From positions 310,001-374,000 of the forward strand of contig NZ_JARZAI010000004.1 of the NCBI RefSeq assembly GCF_029893355.1: a stretch of 64,000 bases of DNA, read 5' to 3'. The stretch is from Kitasatospora sp. MAA4 (GTDB lineage Bacteria; Actinomycetota; Actinomycetes; Streptomycetales; Streptomycetaceae). The position numbers were made by a program, and so were the translations under genes. The notes under the pieces are model-generated. The model did no database searches and was not told the origin of the DNA. It saw only the letters and a list, made by a program, of their open reading frames with translations. Below, one piece after another: positions 8,223-16,752 of this stretch. Every line of letters starts with the position of its first letter. Position 1 is the first letter of the stretch.

Positions 8223-8912
8223 TCAGCGCCCGTTCTCCGCCATGGCGTTGACGATCACTGTGCGTGCATCGTCCAGATATCTCGTCAACTCGAGTTCGGC
8301 GTCGTCGATCTCACCGGACTCCAGCAACCCGGCGAGCACCTGGTTCCGGCGCAGGAACGGTTCGTGGAAGCCGTGCGCCGAGGGAACCGCCGCGAACGCC
8401 AGACGCAGCTCCGCGGCCAGCCTGGCCATACACTCGTCGATCCGCTCGCTGTCGGCGAGTCCGGCGACGGCCTGGTGGAAGTGCAGGTCGGCGGTGCCGA
8501 CGGCACCCCAGTCGCCCTGCGTCTCGGCGGCTTCCGCCCGTGCGAGCGCGGCACGGACCGCGGCCAGGCGCTCCGGGGCCGCGCACCGCAGGGCACGGAC
8601 GCCGGCCATCTCCAGTGCAAGGCGCAGGGTGTAGATGTCGGCAACGTCCCTCGGGCTCAGGGTCTTGACGAACACTCCGCGATTCAACTCGTGCACGACC
8701 AGGCGCTGGTCGGCCAGCAGCCGGAACGCCTCCCGCAGTGTGTTGCGCGAGACTGCAAGCGCCTCGCCGAGCGCCTCCTCCGACAACCGCGTTCCGGGGG
8801 CGAGCCGTCCCTCGATGATGTGGTCGCGCAGGACCTCGGCCACCCGCTGCGCGGCACTGCTGCGTGCCAGCCGGCTTCGATCGGCCGCGAGTGCGTCGAA
8901 ATTCCCCGTCAT
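8223..8912 (-). CDS. GntR-family transcriptional regulator, FadR subfamily (FCD domain)
   Basis: 229 aa. N-terminal winged helix (about 20-90) with RVAEVLRDHIIEGRLAPGTRLSEEALGEAL and recognition-helix segment VSRNTLREAFRLL. The C-terminal helical FCD ligand-binding domain has metal-site-type histidines, for example in LHFHQAVA. ATG at 8912 with GGGAGG upstream. It is divergent from the DUF969-DUF979-pcp operon, and a perfect TTGT-N3-ACAA palindrome lies 21 bp upstream of its start. The likely role is an autoregulated repressor of the 5-oxoproline operon, with pyroglutamate or a related acid as candidate effector. Confidence 0.93.
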   Translation of the reverse strand: MTGNFDALAADRSRLARSSAAQRVAEVLRDHIIEGRLAPGTRLSEEALGEALAVSRNTLREAFRLLADQRLVVHELNRGVFVKTLSPRDVADIYTLRLALEMAGVRALRCAAPERLAAVRAALARAEAAETQGDWGAVGTADLHFHQAVAGLADSERIDECMARLAAELRLAFAAVPSAHGFHEPFLRRNQVLAGLLESGEIDDAELELTRYLDDARTVIVNAMAENGR

Positions 8913-8932
8913 GCCCTACCTCCCGTCTTGTC

Positions 8933-8949
8933 GGATTGTTCCACAATCC
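8933..8949. promoter_or_regulatory. GntR/FadR-type operator
   Basis: Perfect inverted repeat GGATTGT-TCC-ACAATCC with 7-bp arms. The core TTGTnnnACAA matches the general shape of FadR/VanR-subfamily operators. It lies between the regulator start (8912) and the DUF969 start (9069), so it could control both. Confidence 0.75.
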
Positions 8950-9068
8950 TCTAGCCTCACGACCACCCCTGCAAGTTCCCGGTCCACAAGACCGGGACGG
9001 CACCTGCTCGTTGGCGTGAAGATCACAACCACCGCGCAGGGATTCCGATCCGAAAGGCGGCCCTTGAC

Positions 9069-9779
9069 GTGATCGTTCTTCTCGGCATCCTCGTGGTGGT
9101 GGCGGGATTCGCCACCAGGCGCAATCCCCTCCTCATCGTCGGCGCCGCCGGCGTCCTCACCGGCCTCCTGGGCGGGCTCACCCCGACGCAGGTCCTGGAG
9201 GCGTTCGGCACGGGCTTCGCCTCCAGCCGCTCGGTGACGCTCTTCGCCGTCACCCTGCCCGTCATCGGCCTGTTGGAGCGCCACGGTCTGCAGGAGCAGG
9301 CCCGTGCACTGATGGGCAGGCTCGCCAGGGTCAGCGCGGGCCGCCTGCTCGCGATCTACCTGATGATCCGTCAGCTTGGCGCGGCCCTGGGACTCACCGC
9401 GCTCGGCGGACCCGCTCAGGCGGTACGGCCGATGATCGCGCCGATGGCGGAAGCCGCCGCCGAGCGCCGCCACGGCCCCCTGACGGAGCAGGCCCGGGAG
9501 AGGTTGCGCTCGTTCGCCGCCAGCGCCGACACCGTGGGCCTGTTCTTCGGCGAGGACTGCTTCCTCGCGGTCGGCTCGATCCTGCTGGTCACCGGCTTCG
9601 TCAACGCGACGTACCACACTCGGCTCGAGCCGATCCAGCTCGCGCTCTGGGCCATCCCCACCGCGATCTGCGCCACCCTCGTCCACGGTGCGCGGCTGCT
9701 GCGCCTGGACCGCTCCCTCAGCCGGGAACTGCCCGCTGCGGGCGGCTCCGACAGCCGCGTCGCGGAGGAGACCAAGTGA
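9069..9779 (+). CDS. DUF969 membrane protein (5-oxoproline transporter subunit candidate)
   Basis: 236 aa, hydrophobic, with about 5-6 TM segments. It starts with a membrane segment (MIVLLGILVVVAGFATRR) and shows GFASSRSVTLFAVTLPVIGLLERHGLQE and conserved polar segments such as FFGEDCFLAVGSILLV. DUF969 is regularly found beside DUF979 and pyrrolidone-carboxylate peptidase or 5-oxoprolinase genes, which suggests a two-component transporter for 5-oxoproline. GTG start with an AAAGGCGG ribosome binding site. The stop overlaps the DUF979 start (GTGA). It is expected to be repressed by the divergent FadR-type regulator. Confidence 0.88.
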   Translation: MIVLLGILVVVAGFATRRNPLLIVGAAGVLTGLLGGLTPTQVLEAFGTGFASSRSVTLFAVTLPVIGLLERHGLQEQARALMGRLARVSAGRLLAIYLMIRQLGAALGLTALGGPAQAVRPMIAPMAEAAAERRHGPLTEQARERLRSFAASADTVGLFFGEDCFLAVGSILLVTGFVNATYHTRLEPIQLALWAIPTAICATLVHGARLLRLDRSLSRELPAAGGSDSRVAEETK

Positions 9780-10744
9780 TCAGGATCGAGTGGTTGTACT
9801 GGCTGGTCGGTGCCATCTTCCTGGCGATGGCCGTGCAGATGGCGACCGACCGCAGCAACTCGAAGCGATTCGGCAGCGCCGCCTTCTGGGGGCTGCTCGG
9901 AGCGAGTTTCGGCTACGGCACCTGGGTCGTCCAGAAGACCGCGCCCGCCGCCCCTCTCGGCGCCGCGGTCCTCGTGATGATCTGTCTGGCCGGCTTCGGC
10001 CTCACCGGACGCGGCACACCCGCGACCACCAGCCCCGAGCAGCGGGCCGTCTCCGCCGCCCGCCTCGGCAACCGGCTGTTCATCCCCGCGATCACCGTCC
10101 CGCTGGTCGCACTGGTCTGCGCCACCCTCCTCAAGGGCAGGCATCTCGCCGGCAAGCCGCTCTTCCAGGCCGGCAGCGAGACGCTTCTCGGCCTCGGACT
10201 CGGAGCACTCGTCGCCCTGATCCTCGGCCTCTTCCTCACCCGTGAGCGCAACCCTGCCAACGCGCTGCACGCCGGCCGCAGCCTGCTGGAATCCATGGGC
10301 TGGTCACTCCTGCTCCCCCAACTCCTGGCCGTGCTCGGCTCGATCTTCCAGACCGCCGGCGTCGGAACCCAGGTCGGCAAGCTCACCATCCACCTCCTGC
10401 CCGACGGCAGCAAGTACGCCGCGGTGGCGCTCTACTGTCTCGGCATGGCCCTGTTCACCATTGTCATGGGCAACGCCTTCGCCGCCTTCCCCGTCATGAC
10501 CGCAGCCGTCGGCTGGCCCGTCCTGATCACCCACCTGCACGGCCACCCGCCCGTCGTCCTGGCCGTGGGCATGCTGGCCGGCTTCTGCGGCACCCTGGTC
10601 ACCCCGATGGCCGCCAACTTCAACCTGGTACCGGCCGCGCTGCTCGAACTCAAGGACCAGTACGGACCGATCAAGGCCCAGCTCCCCACCGCAGGCGTGC
10701 TGCTGGTCTGCAACATCGCCATCATGTCGCTCTTCGCGTTCTGA
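9776..10744 (+). CDS. DUF979 membrane protein (5-oxoproline transporter subunit candidate)
   Basis: 322 aa, multi-spanning (roughly 8-9 TM segments). N-terminal LYWLVGAIFLAMAVQM; conserved-looking loops include TIVMGNAFAAFPVMTAAVG and GFCGTLVTPMAANFNLVPAA, the latter typical of carboxylate transporter re-entrant loops. GTG start overlaps the DUF969 stop, indicating translational coupling and a 1:1 complex. The pyrrolidone-carboxylate peptidase follows by 56 bp. Transport of 5-oxoproline or pyroglutamyl compounds is inferred from this recurring gene neighbourhood. Confidence 0.88.
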   Translation: MIRIEWLYWLVGAIFLAMAVQMATDRSNSKRFGSAAFWGLLGASFGYGTWVVQKTAPAAPLGAAVLVMICLAGFGLTGRGTPATTSPEQRAVSAARLGNRLFIPAITVPLVALVCATLLKGRHLAGKPLFQAGSETLLGLGLGALVALILGLFLTRERNPANALHAGRSLLESMGWSLLLPQLLAVLGSIFQTAGVGTQVGKLTIHLLPDGSKYAAVALYCLGMALFTIVMGNAFAAFPVMTAAVGWPVLITHLHGHPPVVLAVGMLAGFCGTLVTPMAANFNLVPAALLELKDQYGPIKAQLPTAGVLLVCNIAIMSLFAF

Positions 10745-10800
10745 CCCGCCGCCGCCAGCGCTCTGCGGAGCATCACCGACCATGAAAGGCCCCACCGCCG

Positions 10801-11442
10801 ATGACCCGGGTCCTGCTCACCGGCTTCGAACCCTTCGACAACGCCACCCTCAACCCCTCGTGGGAGGCCGCTCGCCTCCTCGCCGACAGTCCACCCGAGG
10901 GACTGAAGGTCACACCCGCCCGGCTGAGCTGCGTCTTCGGCCGGGCGGCCGAGGAACTGCGCGCCGCGGTCCAGGACACGGACCCGGACCTGGTGGTCTG
11001 CCTGGGCCAGGCAACCGGCCGCCCCGACATCAGCATCGAGCGCATCGCCGTCAACATCGACGACGCACGCATCCCCGACAACGCGGGCCGGCAGCCCATC
11101 GACCGACCGGTCGTCCGCGGCGGCCCCGCAGCCTACTTCGCCACCCTGCCGGTCAAGGCATGCGTGGCCGCCGTCCGGGAGGCGGGCCTGCCCGCCTCCC
11201 TGTCCCACACCGCCGGGACCTTCGTCTGCAACCACGTCTTCTACACCCTCATGCATCTCCTCACCACCGAACGACCCACCGGCCGCGGTGGGTTCGTCCA
11301 CGTACCCGCCCTGCCCGAGCAGGTCCTCGACCAGGCCATGCCCTCCCTCCCCGCCCGCACCGTCGCCCGCGGCCTGCGCGCCCTGCTCACCGCCTCGACC
11401 CGCGGCACAGACCTCCACACCCCGGAGGGAATCACCCACTGA
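10801..11442 (+). CDS. pcp: Pyrrolidone-carboxylate peptidase (pyroglutamyl peptidase I, C15)
   Basis: Cysteine peptidase that removes N-terminal pyroglutamate; 213 aa, normal length. Starts with the family signature VLLTGFEPFDNATLNPSWEA. The catalytic triad is visible: Glu in GQATGRPDISIERIAVN, Cys in AGTFVCNHVFY and His in GGFVHVPALPEQ. No signal peptide, so cytoplasmic. Third gene of the 5-oxoproline operon; it would release pyroglutamate from peptides taken up or degraded in the cell. Confidence 0.96.
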   Translation: MTRVLLTGFEPFDNATLNPSWEAARLLADSPPEGLKVTPARLSCVFGRAAEELRAAVQDTDPDLVVCLGQATGRPDISIERIAVNIDDARIPDNAGRQPIDRPVVRGGPAAYFATLPVKACVAAVREAGLPASLSHTAGTFVCNHVFYTLMHLLTTERPTGRGGFVHVPALPEQVLDQAMPSLPARTVARGLRALLTASTRGTDLHTPEGITH

Positions 11443-11729
11443 TACCGGACGCACCTCCTCATGGGCAGGCGGGGGTGATCCGGGCCGGCAGGAATCCGCC
11501 GCCAGGCGCAGTGACCTGCCACAATGCCCCAACAGGCGGCCGCAGCAACGGCGCTGAGCCCTTTTTTGCCATCCCGTGACTGAGCGAACGCGACGGCTGG
11601 GCCTATCTTTCCATCCGGCGCCCGCTCGCCCCCTGCGGAGACCCCGAGGACGGTTCGGCCGGGCTCCAGCCCGTCGGCGCGCCTCGAACCCCTGATCCGC
11701 GCCATCCGCATCCGGCCTCGGAAGGCCTC

Positions 11730-12989
11730 ATGACATTTGACTTCGCACGGGTCGACTCCGGTTCGACCGCCTGGGTACTGGTCAGCGCAGCACTCGTCCT
11801 CTTCATGACGCCGGGCGTCGCGTTCTTCTACGGCGGCATGGTCCGCGCGAAGCACGTCATGAGCATGTTGATGCAGAACTTCATGGCCATCGCGCTGGTG
11901 AGCGTGGCGTGGGTGCTGGTCGGCTACACCCTCGCCTTCGGAAAGGGCGACGGATTCATCGGCGATCTGCATTTCGCCGGTCTCGCCCATCTGGACCAGG
12001 TGGTTCCCGGCTTCACCGGGAGCAGTGCGATGGCCATTCCGCCGCTGGTCTTCGTCGTCTACCAGATGATGTTCGCCGTGATCACCCCGTCGCTCATCAC
12101 CGGGGCCACGGCGGACCGCTGGCGGTTCAGCACGTTCGTGCCGTTCGTCGTCCTGTGGTCGCTGCTGGTCTACAGCCCGGTCGCCCACTGGATATTCTCA
12201 CCGACCGGATGGGCCGCCAGACTCGGCGTGCTCGACTTCGCCGGAGGGATCGTCGTGCACACCACTGCGGGCGCCGCCGCGCTCGTCATGGCGGTCGTCC
12301 TGGGTAAGCGCAACGGCTGGCCGAACCGGCAGATGCCGCAGAGCAACCTGCCCCTGATGCTGGTCGGCGCGGGGATCCTGTGGTTCGGCTGGTTCGGCTT
12401 CAACGGCGGCTCCGCCCTCGGCGCCAACGAGTTGGCCGCCAGCGCGTTCCTCAACACGAACACCGCGGGCGCCGCGGCACTGCTCGGCTGGCTGGCCGTG
12501 GAGCGGCTCCGGCACGGCAGGACCAGCACGGTCGGCGCGGCCGGGGGTGCCGTCGCCGGCCTGGCCGCGATCACGCCGTGCGCCGGATTCGTCAGCCCGC
12601 TCGGCTCGCTCGCGATCGGGGCGGCGGCCGGCGTGCTCTGCGAGTTCGCCGTCGACTGGAAGCACCGCCTGGGCTACGACGACGCCTTGGACGTGGTGGG
12701 CGTGCACCTGGTGGGCGGCGTGTTCGGCGCCCTCGCGGTCGGCCTGTTCGCCACCAGGTCGATCAACCCGGCAGGAGCGAACGGCCTGTTCTACGGCGGC
12801 GGCCTGACACAGCTGGGCAGGCAGGCGATCGGCGTCGGCGCGGCCTTCGGCTACACCGTGGCGGTGACGCTCGCCATCGCCCTGGTTCTCAAGAGGCTGA
12901 TCGGCGACCGGGTCTCCGAGGAGGAGGAAGAGCGCGGCCTCGACCTCAGCCACCACGGTGAGACCGCGTACGTACTGACCGAGCCATGA
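11730..12989 (+). CDS. amtB: Ammonium transporter, Amt/MEP/Rh family
   Basis: 419 aa, 11 TM topology expected. Signature features: FMTPGVAFFYGGMVRAKHVMS near the N-terminus, the two pore histidines in GIVVHTTAG and VGVHLVGG, and GWFGFNGGSALGANELAA. The cytoplasmic tail is acidic (EEEEERGLDLSHHGE). The usual glnK (PII) partner is not adjacent, and no gene follows in the same direction before a strong hairpin, so this is a monocistronic, probably secondary amt copy. ATG at 11730 follows GGAAGG. Confidence 0.96.
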   Translation: MTFDFARVDSGSTAWVLVSAALVLFMTPGVAFFYGGMVRAKHVMSMLMQNFMAIALVSVAWVLVGYTLAFGKGDGFIGDLHFAGLAHLDQVVPGFTGSSAMAIPPLVFVVYQMMFAVITPSLITGATADRWRFSTFVPFVVLWSLLVYSPVAHWIFSPTGWAARLGVLDFAGGIVVHTTAGAAALVMAVVLGKRNGWPNRQMPQSNLPLMLVGAGILWFGWFGFNGGSALGANELAASAFLNTNTAGAAALLGWLAVERLRHGRTSTVGAAGGAVAGLAAITPCAGFVSPLGSLAIGAAAGVLCEFAVDWKHRLGYDDALDVVGVHLVGGVFGALAVGLFATRSINPAGANGLFYGGGLTQLGRQAIGVGAAFGYTVAVTLAIALVLKRLIGDRVSEEEEERGLDLSHHGETAYVLTEP

Positions 12990-13049
12990 CGCCTCGGCCC
13001 CAGCACCACAGCCGTAGGCACTTCAGCCACGCCGCCCGTCAGTCTGGAG

Positions 13050-13073
13050 GGGCCCGGGGTCTACCCCGGGCCC
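13050..13073 (+). terminator. Hairpin terminator after amtB
   Basis: Perfect 10-bp arms (GGGCCCGGGG and its complement) around a TCTA loop, 60 bp after the amtB stop. There is no T-tract, as is common for actinobacterial terminators. Confidence 0.7.
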
Positions 13074-13116
13074 AACACGGCGTCCAGCAGCACACAGACC
13101 GCGGCGCCGAGTCCAA

Positions 13117-13243
13117 CTACCCTCCGTGCCGTACCCGTTGGGTGGCGATCAGGTCGCGGTACCAGCCGTACGACGTCTTCGGCGTGCGGCGCTGCGTCTC
13201 GAAGTCGACGTGGACCAGGCCGAATCGCTGCTGGTAGCCCTCG
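13117..13243 (-). pseudogene. GH1 beta-glucosidase C-terminal remnant (copy A)
   Basis: Translated on the minus strand, this reads [17 protein letters not shown], then [16 protein letters not shown] and a stop at 13117. That is the C-terminal signature of actinobacterial GH1 beta-glucosidases and near-identical to the end of the intact gene at 19875-21233. Upstream of the EGYQQ segment the similarity ends abruptly and no catalytic NEP/TENG motifs are present. It is therefore only the last 40 or so codons of a lost gene. Confidence 0.8.
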
Positions 13244-13355
13244 GCCCGTCGAACACCCTGTCATCTTATTCACCTGCCAGACTCAGGCCGCCCGGGCGGG
13301 CCGCAGCAAGCCACCAACCTCGGTTCGGCAGGACTTGTTCGGACCTGGGTTCTCG

Positions 13356-13736
13356 TCAGACGAAGAAGGCGTTCATGCCAGGGACGTCGGACAGGTAGGT
13401 CTCGATGTCGGCGATCCTGCCGTTGCGCAGGCTACAGACGGTGGTCAGGTACTCGTCGAGGATCGCGTCCGGGCGCTGGGCGGTGTTGTGCAGTGACAGG
13501 GCCATGTTCTCGCGGCTGACCAGGACGTGCAGCAGCTCGAAGGAGAGGCCGTAGGAGGCGATCTTCTGGGCGCGGTCGACCACGGCGTCCGCGCCGACGA
13601 CGGTGCCGCTGATGGTGTTGTCGCCCGGCAGGGTCCAGGTGGCGTCGTCGTGGAGCATGGACCGGATGGCCGGCCAGTCACCAGTGATGAGTGCGGCGTG
13701 GAAGCGCTGGCCGAGGTCGCGGGCAGTGGTGGTCAT
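13356..13736 (-). CDS. SnoaL-like / NTF2-fold protein
   Basis: 126 aa. Matches the SnoaL-like alpha+beta barrel family: N-terminal helix RFHAALITGDWPAIRSMLHDDATWTLPGDNTISG, and a C-terminal strand pair ending DIETYLSDVPGMNAFF. Family members are polyketide cyclases, ketosteroid-isomerase-like enzymes or unknown small-molecule binding proteins, so the substrate cannot be predicted. It is divergent from a TetR gene with a 9-bp-arm inverted repeat in the shared intergenic region, indicating that it is the TetR target. Confidence 0.88.
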   Translation of the reverse strand: MTTTARDLGQRFHAALITGDWPAIRSMLHDDATWTLPGDNTISGTVVGADAVVDRAQKIASYGLSFELLHVLVSRENMALSLHNTAQRPDAILDEYLTTVCSLRNGRIADIETYLSDVPGMNAFFV

Positions 13737-13770
13737 GGCAGTCCCCTTCGGAGTGCTGGCGATAGCTCAT

Positions 13771-13794
13771 CTAAAGCAAGTTGATTTGCTTTAG
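13771..13794. promoter_or_regulatory. Probable TetR operator between snoaL-like and tetR genes
   Basis: Perfect inverted repeat: left arm CTAAAGCAA (13771-13779), 6-nt spacer, right arm TTGCTTTAG (13786-13794). A further degenerate half-site, CTAAAAGCAA, starts near 13818. It sits 34 bp upstream of the SnoaL-like start and 57 bp upstream of the TetR start. Confidence 0.72.
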
Positions 13795-13851
13795 TGAAGC
13801 TAGCGCTCCTCGGCCACTAAAAGCAATCCGACCTGCGTTAATCTGGGAAGC

Positions 13852-14421
13852 ATGAATGCCGAACCCCCCGCCAAGCGTCCCGGTGGCCGCAGCGCCCGCG
13901 TCAAGGCGGCGGTCCACCAGGCCCTCACCGACCTGGCCGGCGAGCGCGACGCGACCCAGCTGACGATTCCCGCGGTGGCCGAGCGCGCCGGGGTCAACCC
14001 CACCACCGTCTACCGGCGCTGGGGCACGGTGCAGGCCCTGCTGGCCGAGGTGGCAGCCCTGCACGGGACCGACGTCCCGCCTTCCTCCAGCGGCGATCTC
14101 CGCACGGACCTGGAGGCCTACGCGATCCGGACACTGGCCGATCTGACCCGGCCCGGCGGTATCGCGTTCTTCCGGGCAGAGGTCTCCCCCGACGTCGACG
14201 AGCGCCGCAGCGGCCTCCGGGAATGCCTGCAACGCGCCACCGCCGGCCTCGACGTGGTCCTCGAAGCCTCCCGCGGCCGGGGCGAAAGGCCGCCTCCACC
14301 CGAACGACTGCTCGACCGGATCGTCGCCCCGCTCTACTTCCGCGTCGTCTTCTCCGTGCCAGACACCGGCGAAGCCTACGCCCGCACCCTGGTGGCCGAC
14401 CTGTTCAGCGATCCCTCCTGA
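13852..14421 (+). CDS. TetR/AcrR family transcriptional regulator
   Basis: 189 aa. N-terminal TetR DNA-binding domain: RVKAAVHQALTDLAGERDATQLTIPAVAERAGVNPTTVYRRWG contains the canonical helix-turn-helix. The C-terminal domain resembles the TetR_C ligand domain of regulators with 'YRRWG' HTHs (ELRTDLEAYA-like). ATG at 13852 gives a normal length for the family. It probably represses itself and the divergent SnoaL-like gene through the inverted repeat at 13771-13794. Confidence 0.93.
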   Translation: MNAEPPAKRPGGRSARVKAAVHQALTDLAGERDATQLTIPAVAERAGVNPTTVYRRWGTVQALLAEVAALHGTDVPPSSSGDLRTDLEAYAIRTLADLTRPGGIAFFRAEVSPDVDERRSGLRECLQRATAGLDVVLEASRGRGERPPPPERLLDRIVAPLYFRVVFSVPDTGEAYARTLVADLFSDPS

Positions 14422-14892
14422 CCGCAGTGCTGAGCGTCTGCCGACGCCCACCACGCGAAGCTGTTCGGCCACACCGAGCCACGCACCGGCACTGATTGGC
14501 AATCAGGTCGCGGTACCAGCCGTAGGAGGCCCTCGGCGCGCTCTGCTGCGTCGCGAAGGCGGCGTGGACCAGCCCGAAGCGCCGGGTGAACCCGTTGACG
14601 CACCGGGAACGGCCACAACCAGCTCACGCCGCTCGACGACGCGAGCGTCATCCCCCTGCCCACAGTTCGGCTCGAACGCAGACGAGCTGCCGCTGGGCTG
14701 ATCAACGAGTACCGCCCCGCAGGCTGACCATTCGACGAAGCCCAGCTCATTGCCGGTGCAGCCGTTGTGAAGCCCTACTGCCCGGCCCGCCGTGGTCGGC
14801 CGCTCAGCTCGTGGTGTCCGAGCCCGTCGGCAGGAGGCGGTGGAAGTCGCCCTGCCCGCTGTCACGGTGACCTGCCATCAGCTGCAGTGCTT
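14422..14892. other. Gene-poor stretch with decayed DNA
   Basis: Apart from the beta-glucosidase remnant listed separately (14494-14599), I see no supportable gene here. Short open frames on both strands lack ribosome binding sites and recognisable motifs. Confidence 0.5.
14494..14599 (-). pseudogene. GH1 beta-glucosidase C-terminal remnant (copy B)
   Basis: Minus-strand translation gives RRFGLVHAAFATQ followed by [17 protein letters not shown], the end of a GH1 beta-glucosidase. It is more diverged than copy A and the original stop is lost, so the frame reads on to a later stop. It shares the stretch reading YGWYRDLIA with copy A and, with one change (YAWYRDLIA), with the intact gene. Nothing of the catalytic domain remains. 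Confidence 0.72.
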
Positions 14893-15525
14893 CGTCGACG
14901 TTTGATCAACGACCCCGAGAAGGTCGCCGTCATCATGGACCACGCGGTCCCCGCCCCCTCGGTAGGCGACGCCCTCGGCGGCACCCACGCCCGCGCGTTC
15001 GCCCGCGACTTCGCCATCACGAGGTTCTACGACGTCGGGCGGCACGGCATCTGCCACCAGGTCATCGCCGAGAACGGCTTCACCGTCGTCGACGTCGGCT
15101 GGGCCGACGCACCCCGCGCCATCCTCCGGACCGTCGCCGAACTGGGCCGCAAGCCGTCCGACATGAAGCGCGTCGTGATCACGCACGCCCACCCCGACCA
15201 CGTCCAAGGCGCCTACCGCCTACGGGAGCTGACCGGGGCATCGTTCCTCATCCACGAGGCCGAACGCGCCTGGTTGGAGAACGGCCGGGTGCCCGGCGCC
15301 GGGCGTTCCGGCCCCGCCGGACGGCTCCTCGACTGTCTGCCCAAACTGCACTGGCGCCCTCTCGCTGCCGACCAGAGCCTCGTCGACGGCGACCTCGTGG
15401 AGGCGAGCGGCCTGCGCGTCATCCATACCCTCGGCCACTCCCCCGGCCACGTCGTCCTTCTGCACGAACCCAGCAGGACACTCCTCACCGGCGACGCCGT
15501 GTTCCACCGCGGCGAACTCGGCCGG
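14893..15525 (+). pseudogene. Chimeric fragment: LeuC/aconitase-like piece fused in frame to a truncated MBL-fold hydrolase
   Basis: One open frame carries two unrelated pieces. Bases about 14893-15075 encode NDPEKVAVIMDHAVPAPS through FYDVGRHGICHQVIAENG, which is characteristic of the aconitase/3-isopropylmalate dehydratase large subunit (HxGICHQV). From about 15082 it continues as TVVDVGWADAPRAILRTVAEL with the zinc-binding motif THAHPDHVQGA, then HTLGHSPGHVV and LTGDAVFHRGE. That is a metallo-beta-lactamase hydrolase cut off before its last metal-binding region. Neither part has a proper start or end, and the right end runs into the antisense of the FAD monooxygenase gene. This is a deletion scar that fused two broken genes; a functional product is unlikely. 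Confidence 0.75.
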
Positions 15526-15613
15526 AATTCGGTCGATTTGGTGGGCGCGCGGTCGTCTGGCAATGGACGACGCGACGGGGCCGGCGGTTCCGTGATCGCG
15601 AGCCTGGCTTCCG

Positions 15614-16723
15614 TCAAAGTGGCGCATCGGCGGAGACGGGTGCAGGCGCGTGCCAGCGGAACAGCCAGGACATGGGGGCGAGAGCCACACCCTCCGGCAC
15701 CGCGCGGGTACCGACGTCGCGCACGGTCGCGCGCCACCGGGAATTGGGCATGTTGTTGTGGGTCATCTGGCGCGATATCCACGACACCGCCCGCACCCGT
15801 CGCCGCCGCGCCTTCGAATAGGCTCGCAGGTCGGGCGCGTAGGCCGCGAGTGTCACCGCGTCCTCGATGGCCATGGCGGCACCCTGTCCGAGTTCCGGGC
15901 GCATCGCGTGCGCCGAGTCGCCCACCAACGCGACCTTCCCGAGAGCAAGCATTCTCGGCACCGGAACTTCGAGAAACTCGTCGCGCAGAATCCGTGCCGG
16001 ATCGGCCGCCGCGAGGACCTCGGGCACCGGCGAAGCCCACTCGGTGAAATGGTCGAGGCTGTCGAAGCCGGGGTGGGCGGCCGCGAAGAAGTAGGTGCGC
16101 CCGCCCTGCATCGGGAGCACGCCGAATTCCGCATGCACCCCGACGACGCCACCGGCGAACTTGGGCACAGGGGTGTCGAGCACGCCGCGCCAGGCGGTGA
16201 TCCCGGTGCGACGCACGGCGGTGTCGCCCGGCCACAGGCGCTGCCGGATCGCGCTGTGCACTCCGTCGGCACCCACGATCAGGTCGTGGCGCACCGACTC
16301 GCCGCCGACCCGCAGGGTGCCGTCGAGGGTGACCTCGTCGACAGAACTGCCCGGCCGCAGGCAGTCGCTCGGAAGTGCTTGTGCGAGAAGGGAGATCAGG
16401 TCCGCGCGGTGCAGCACCGTGAATCCGCCCGCGAGCGGTTTCGCCCAGCGTGTGAACAGGACCCGCCCGGCAGCGTTGCGGACCTCACCGGGAGCCTCGC
16501 CGACCCCTGCGGCTTGAACAGCGGTACCCACGCCGAGCGCGTCCAACGCAGTGATCGCGTTGGGGAACAGGGAGATTCCCGCGCCCACTTCGGTGAATTC
16601 CGGCGCCCGCTCGTAGACGGTCACCTGCCATCCGGCCTTGCGCAGCGCGATCGCGGAAGCGAGGCCGCCGATCCCGCCGCCCACGATCCCGGCACTGCGT
16701 CCCTGCGACATGGAATGCGACAT
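15614..16723 (-). CDS. FAD-dependent monooxygenase (PHBH/UbiH class A flavoprotein)
   Basis: About 369 aa, soluble. Dinucleotide-binding GGGIGGLASAIALRKAGW at the N-terminus, the DG motif GADGVHSAIRQRLW, and the GD motif VALVGDSAHAMRP followed by GQGAAMAIEDA are all intact. These define single-component NAD(P)H-dependent aromatic hydroxylases and related enzymes. The family start is MSHSMSQGRS at 16723 (an upstream in-frame start at 16741 is possible). A 15-bp-arm palindrome lies 30 bp upstream, so expression is probably repressor-controlled. The substrate is not readable; an aromatic xenobiotic or polyketide is typical. Confidence 0.93.
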   Translation of the reverse strand: MSHSMSQGRSAGIVGGGIGGLASAIALRKAGWQVTVYERAPEFTEVGAGISLFPNAITALDALGVGTAVQAAGVGEAPGEVRNAAGRVLFTRWAKPLAGGFTVLHRADLISLLAQALPSDCLRPGSSVDEVTLDGTLRVGGESVRHDLIVGADGVHSAIRQRLWPGDTAVRRTGITAWRGVLDTPVPKFAGGVVGVHAEFGVLPMQGGRTYFFAAAHPGFDSLDHFTEWASPVPEVLAAADPARILRDEFLEVPVPRMLALGKVALVGDSAHAMRPELGQGAAMAIEDAVTLAAYAPDLRAYSKARRRRVRAVSWISRQMTHNNMPNSRWRATVRDVGTRAVPEGVALAPMSWLFRWHAPAPVSADAPL

Positions 16724-16752
16724 GTAAGCCCCCATCCGCATCTCGGCTTACC

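Noticed and set aside
11550..11575. Run of six Ts after pcp as a rho-independent terminator
   Set aside because: The preceding stem is at most 3-4 bp; too weak to support.
11560..11600. Possible GlnR box (GTGAC-n6-) before the ammonium transporter
   Set aside because: Only one half-site fits and the GAAAC half is poor, so I did not list it.
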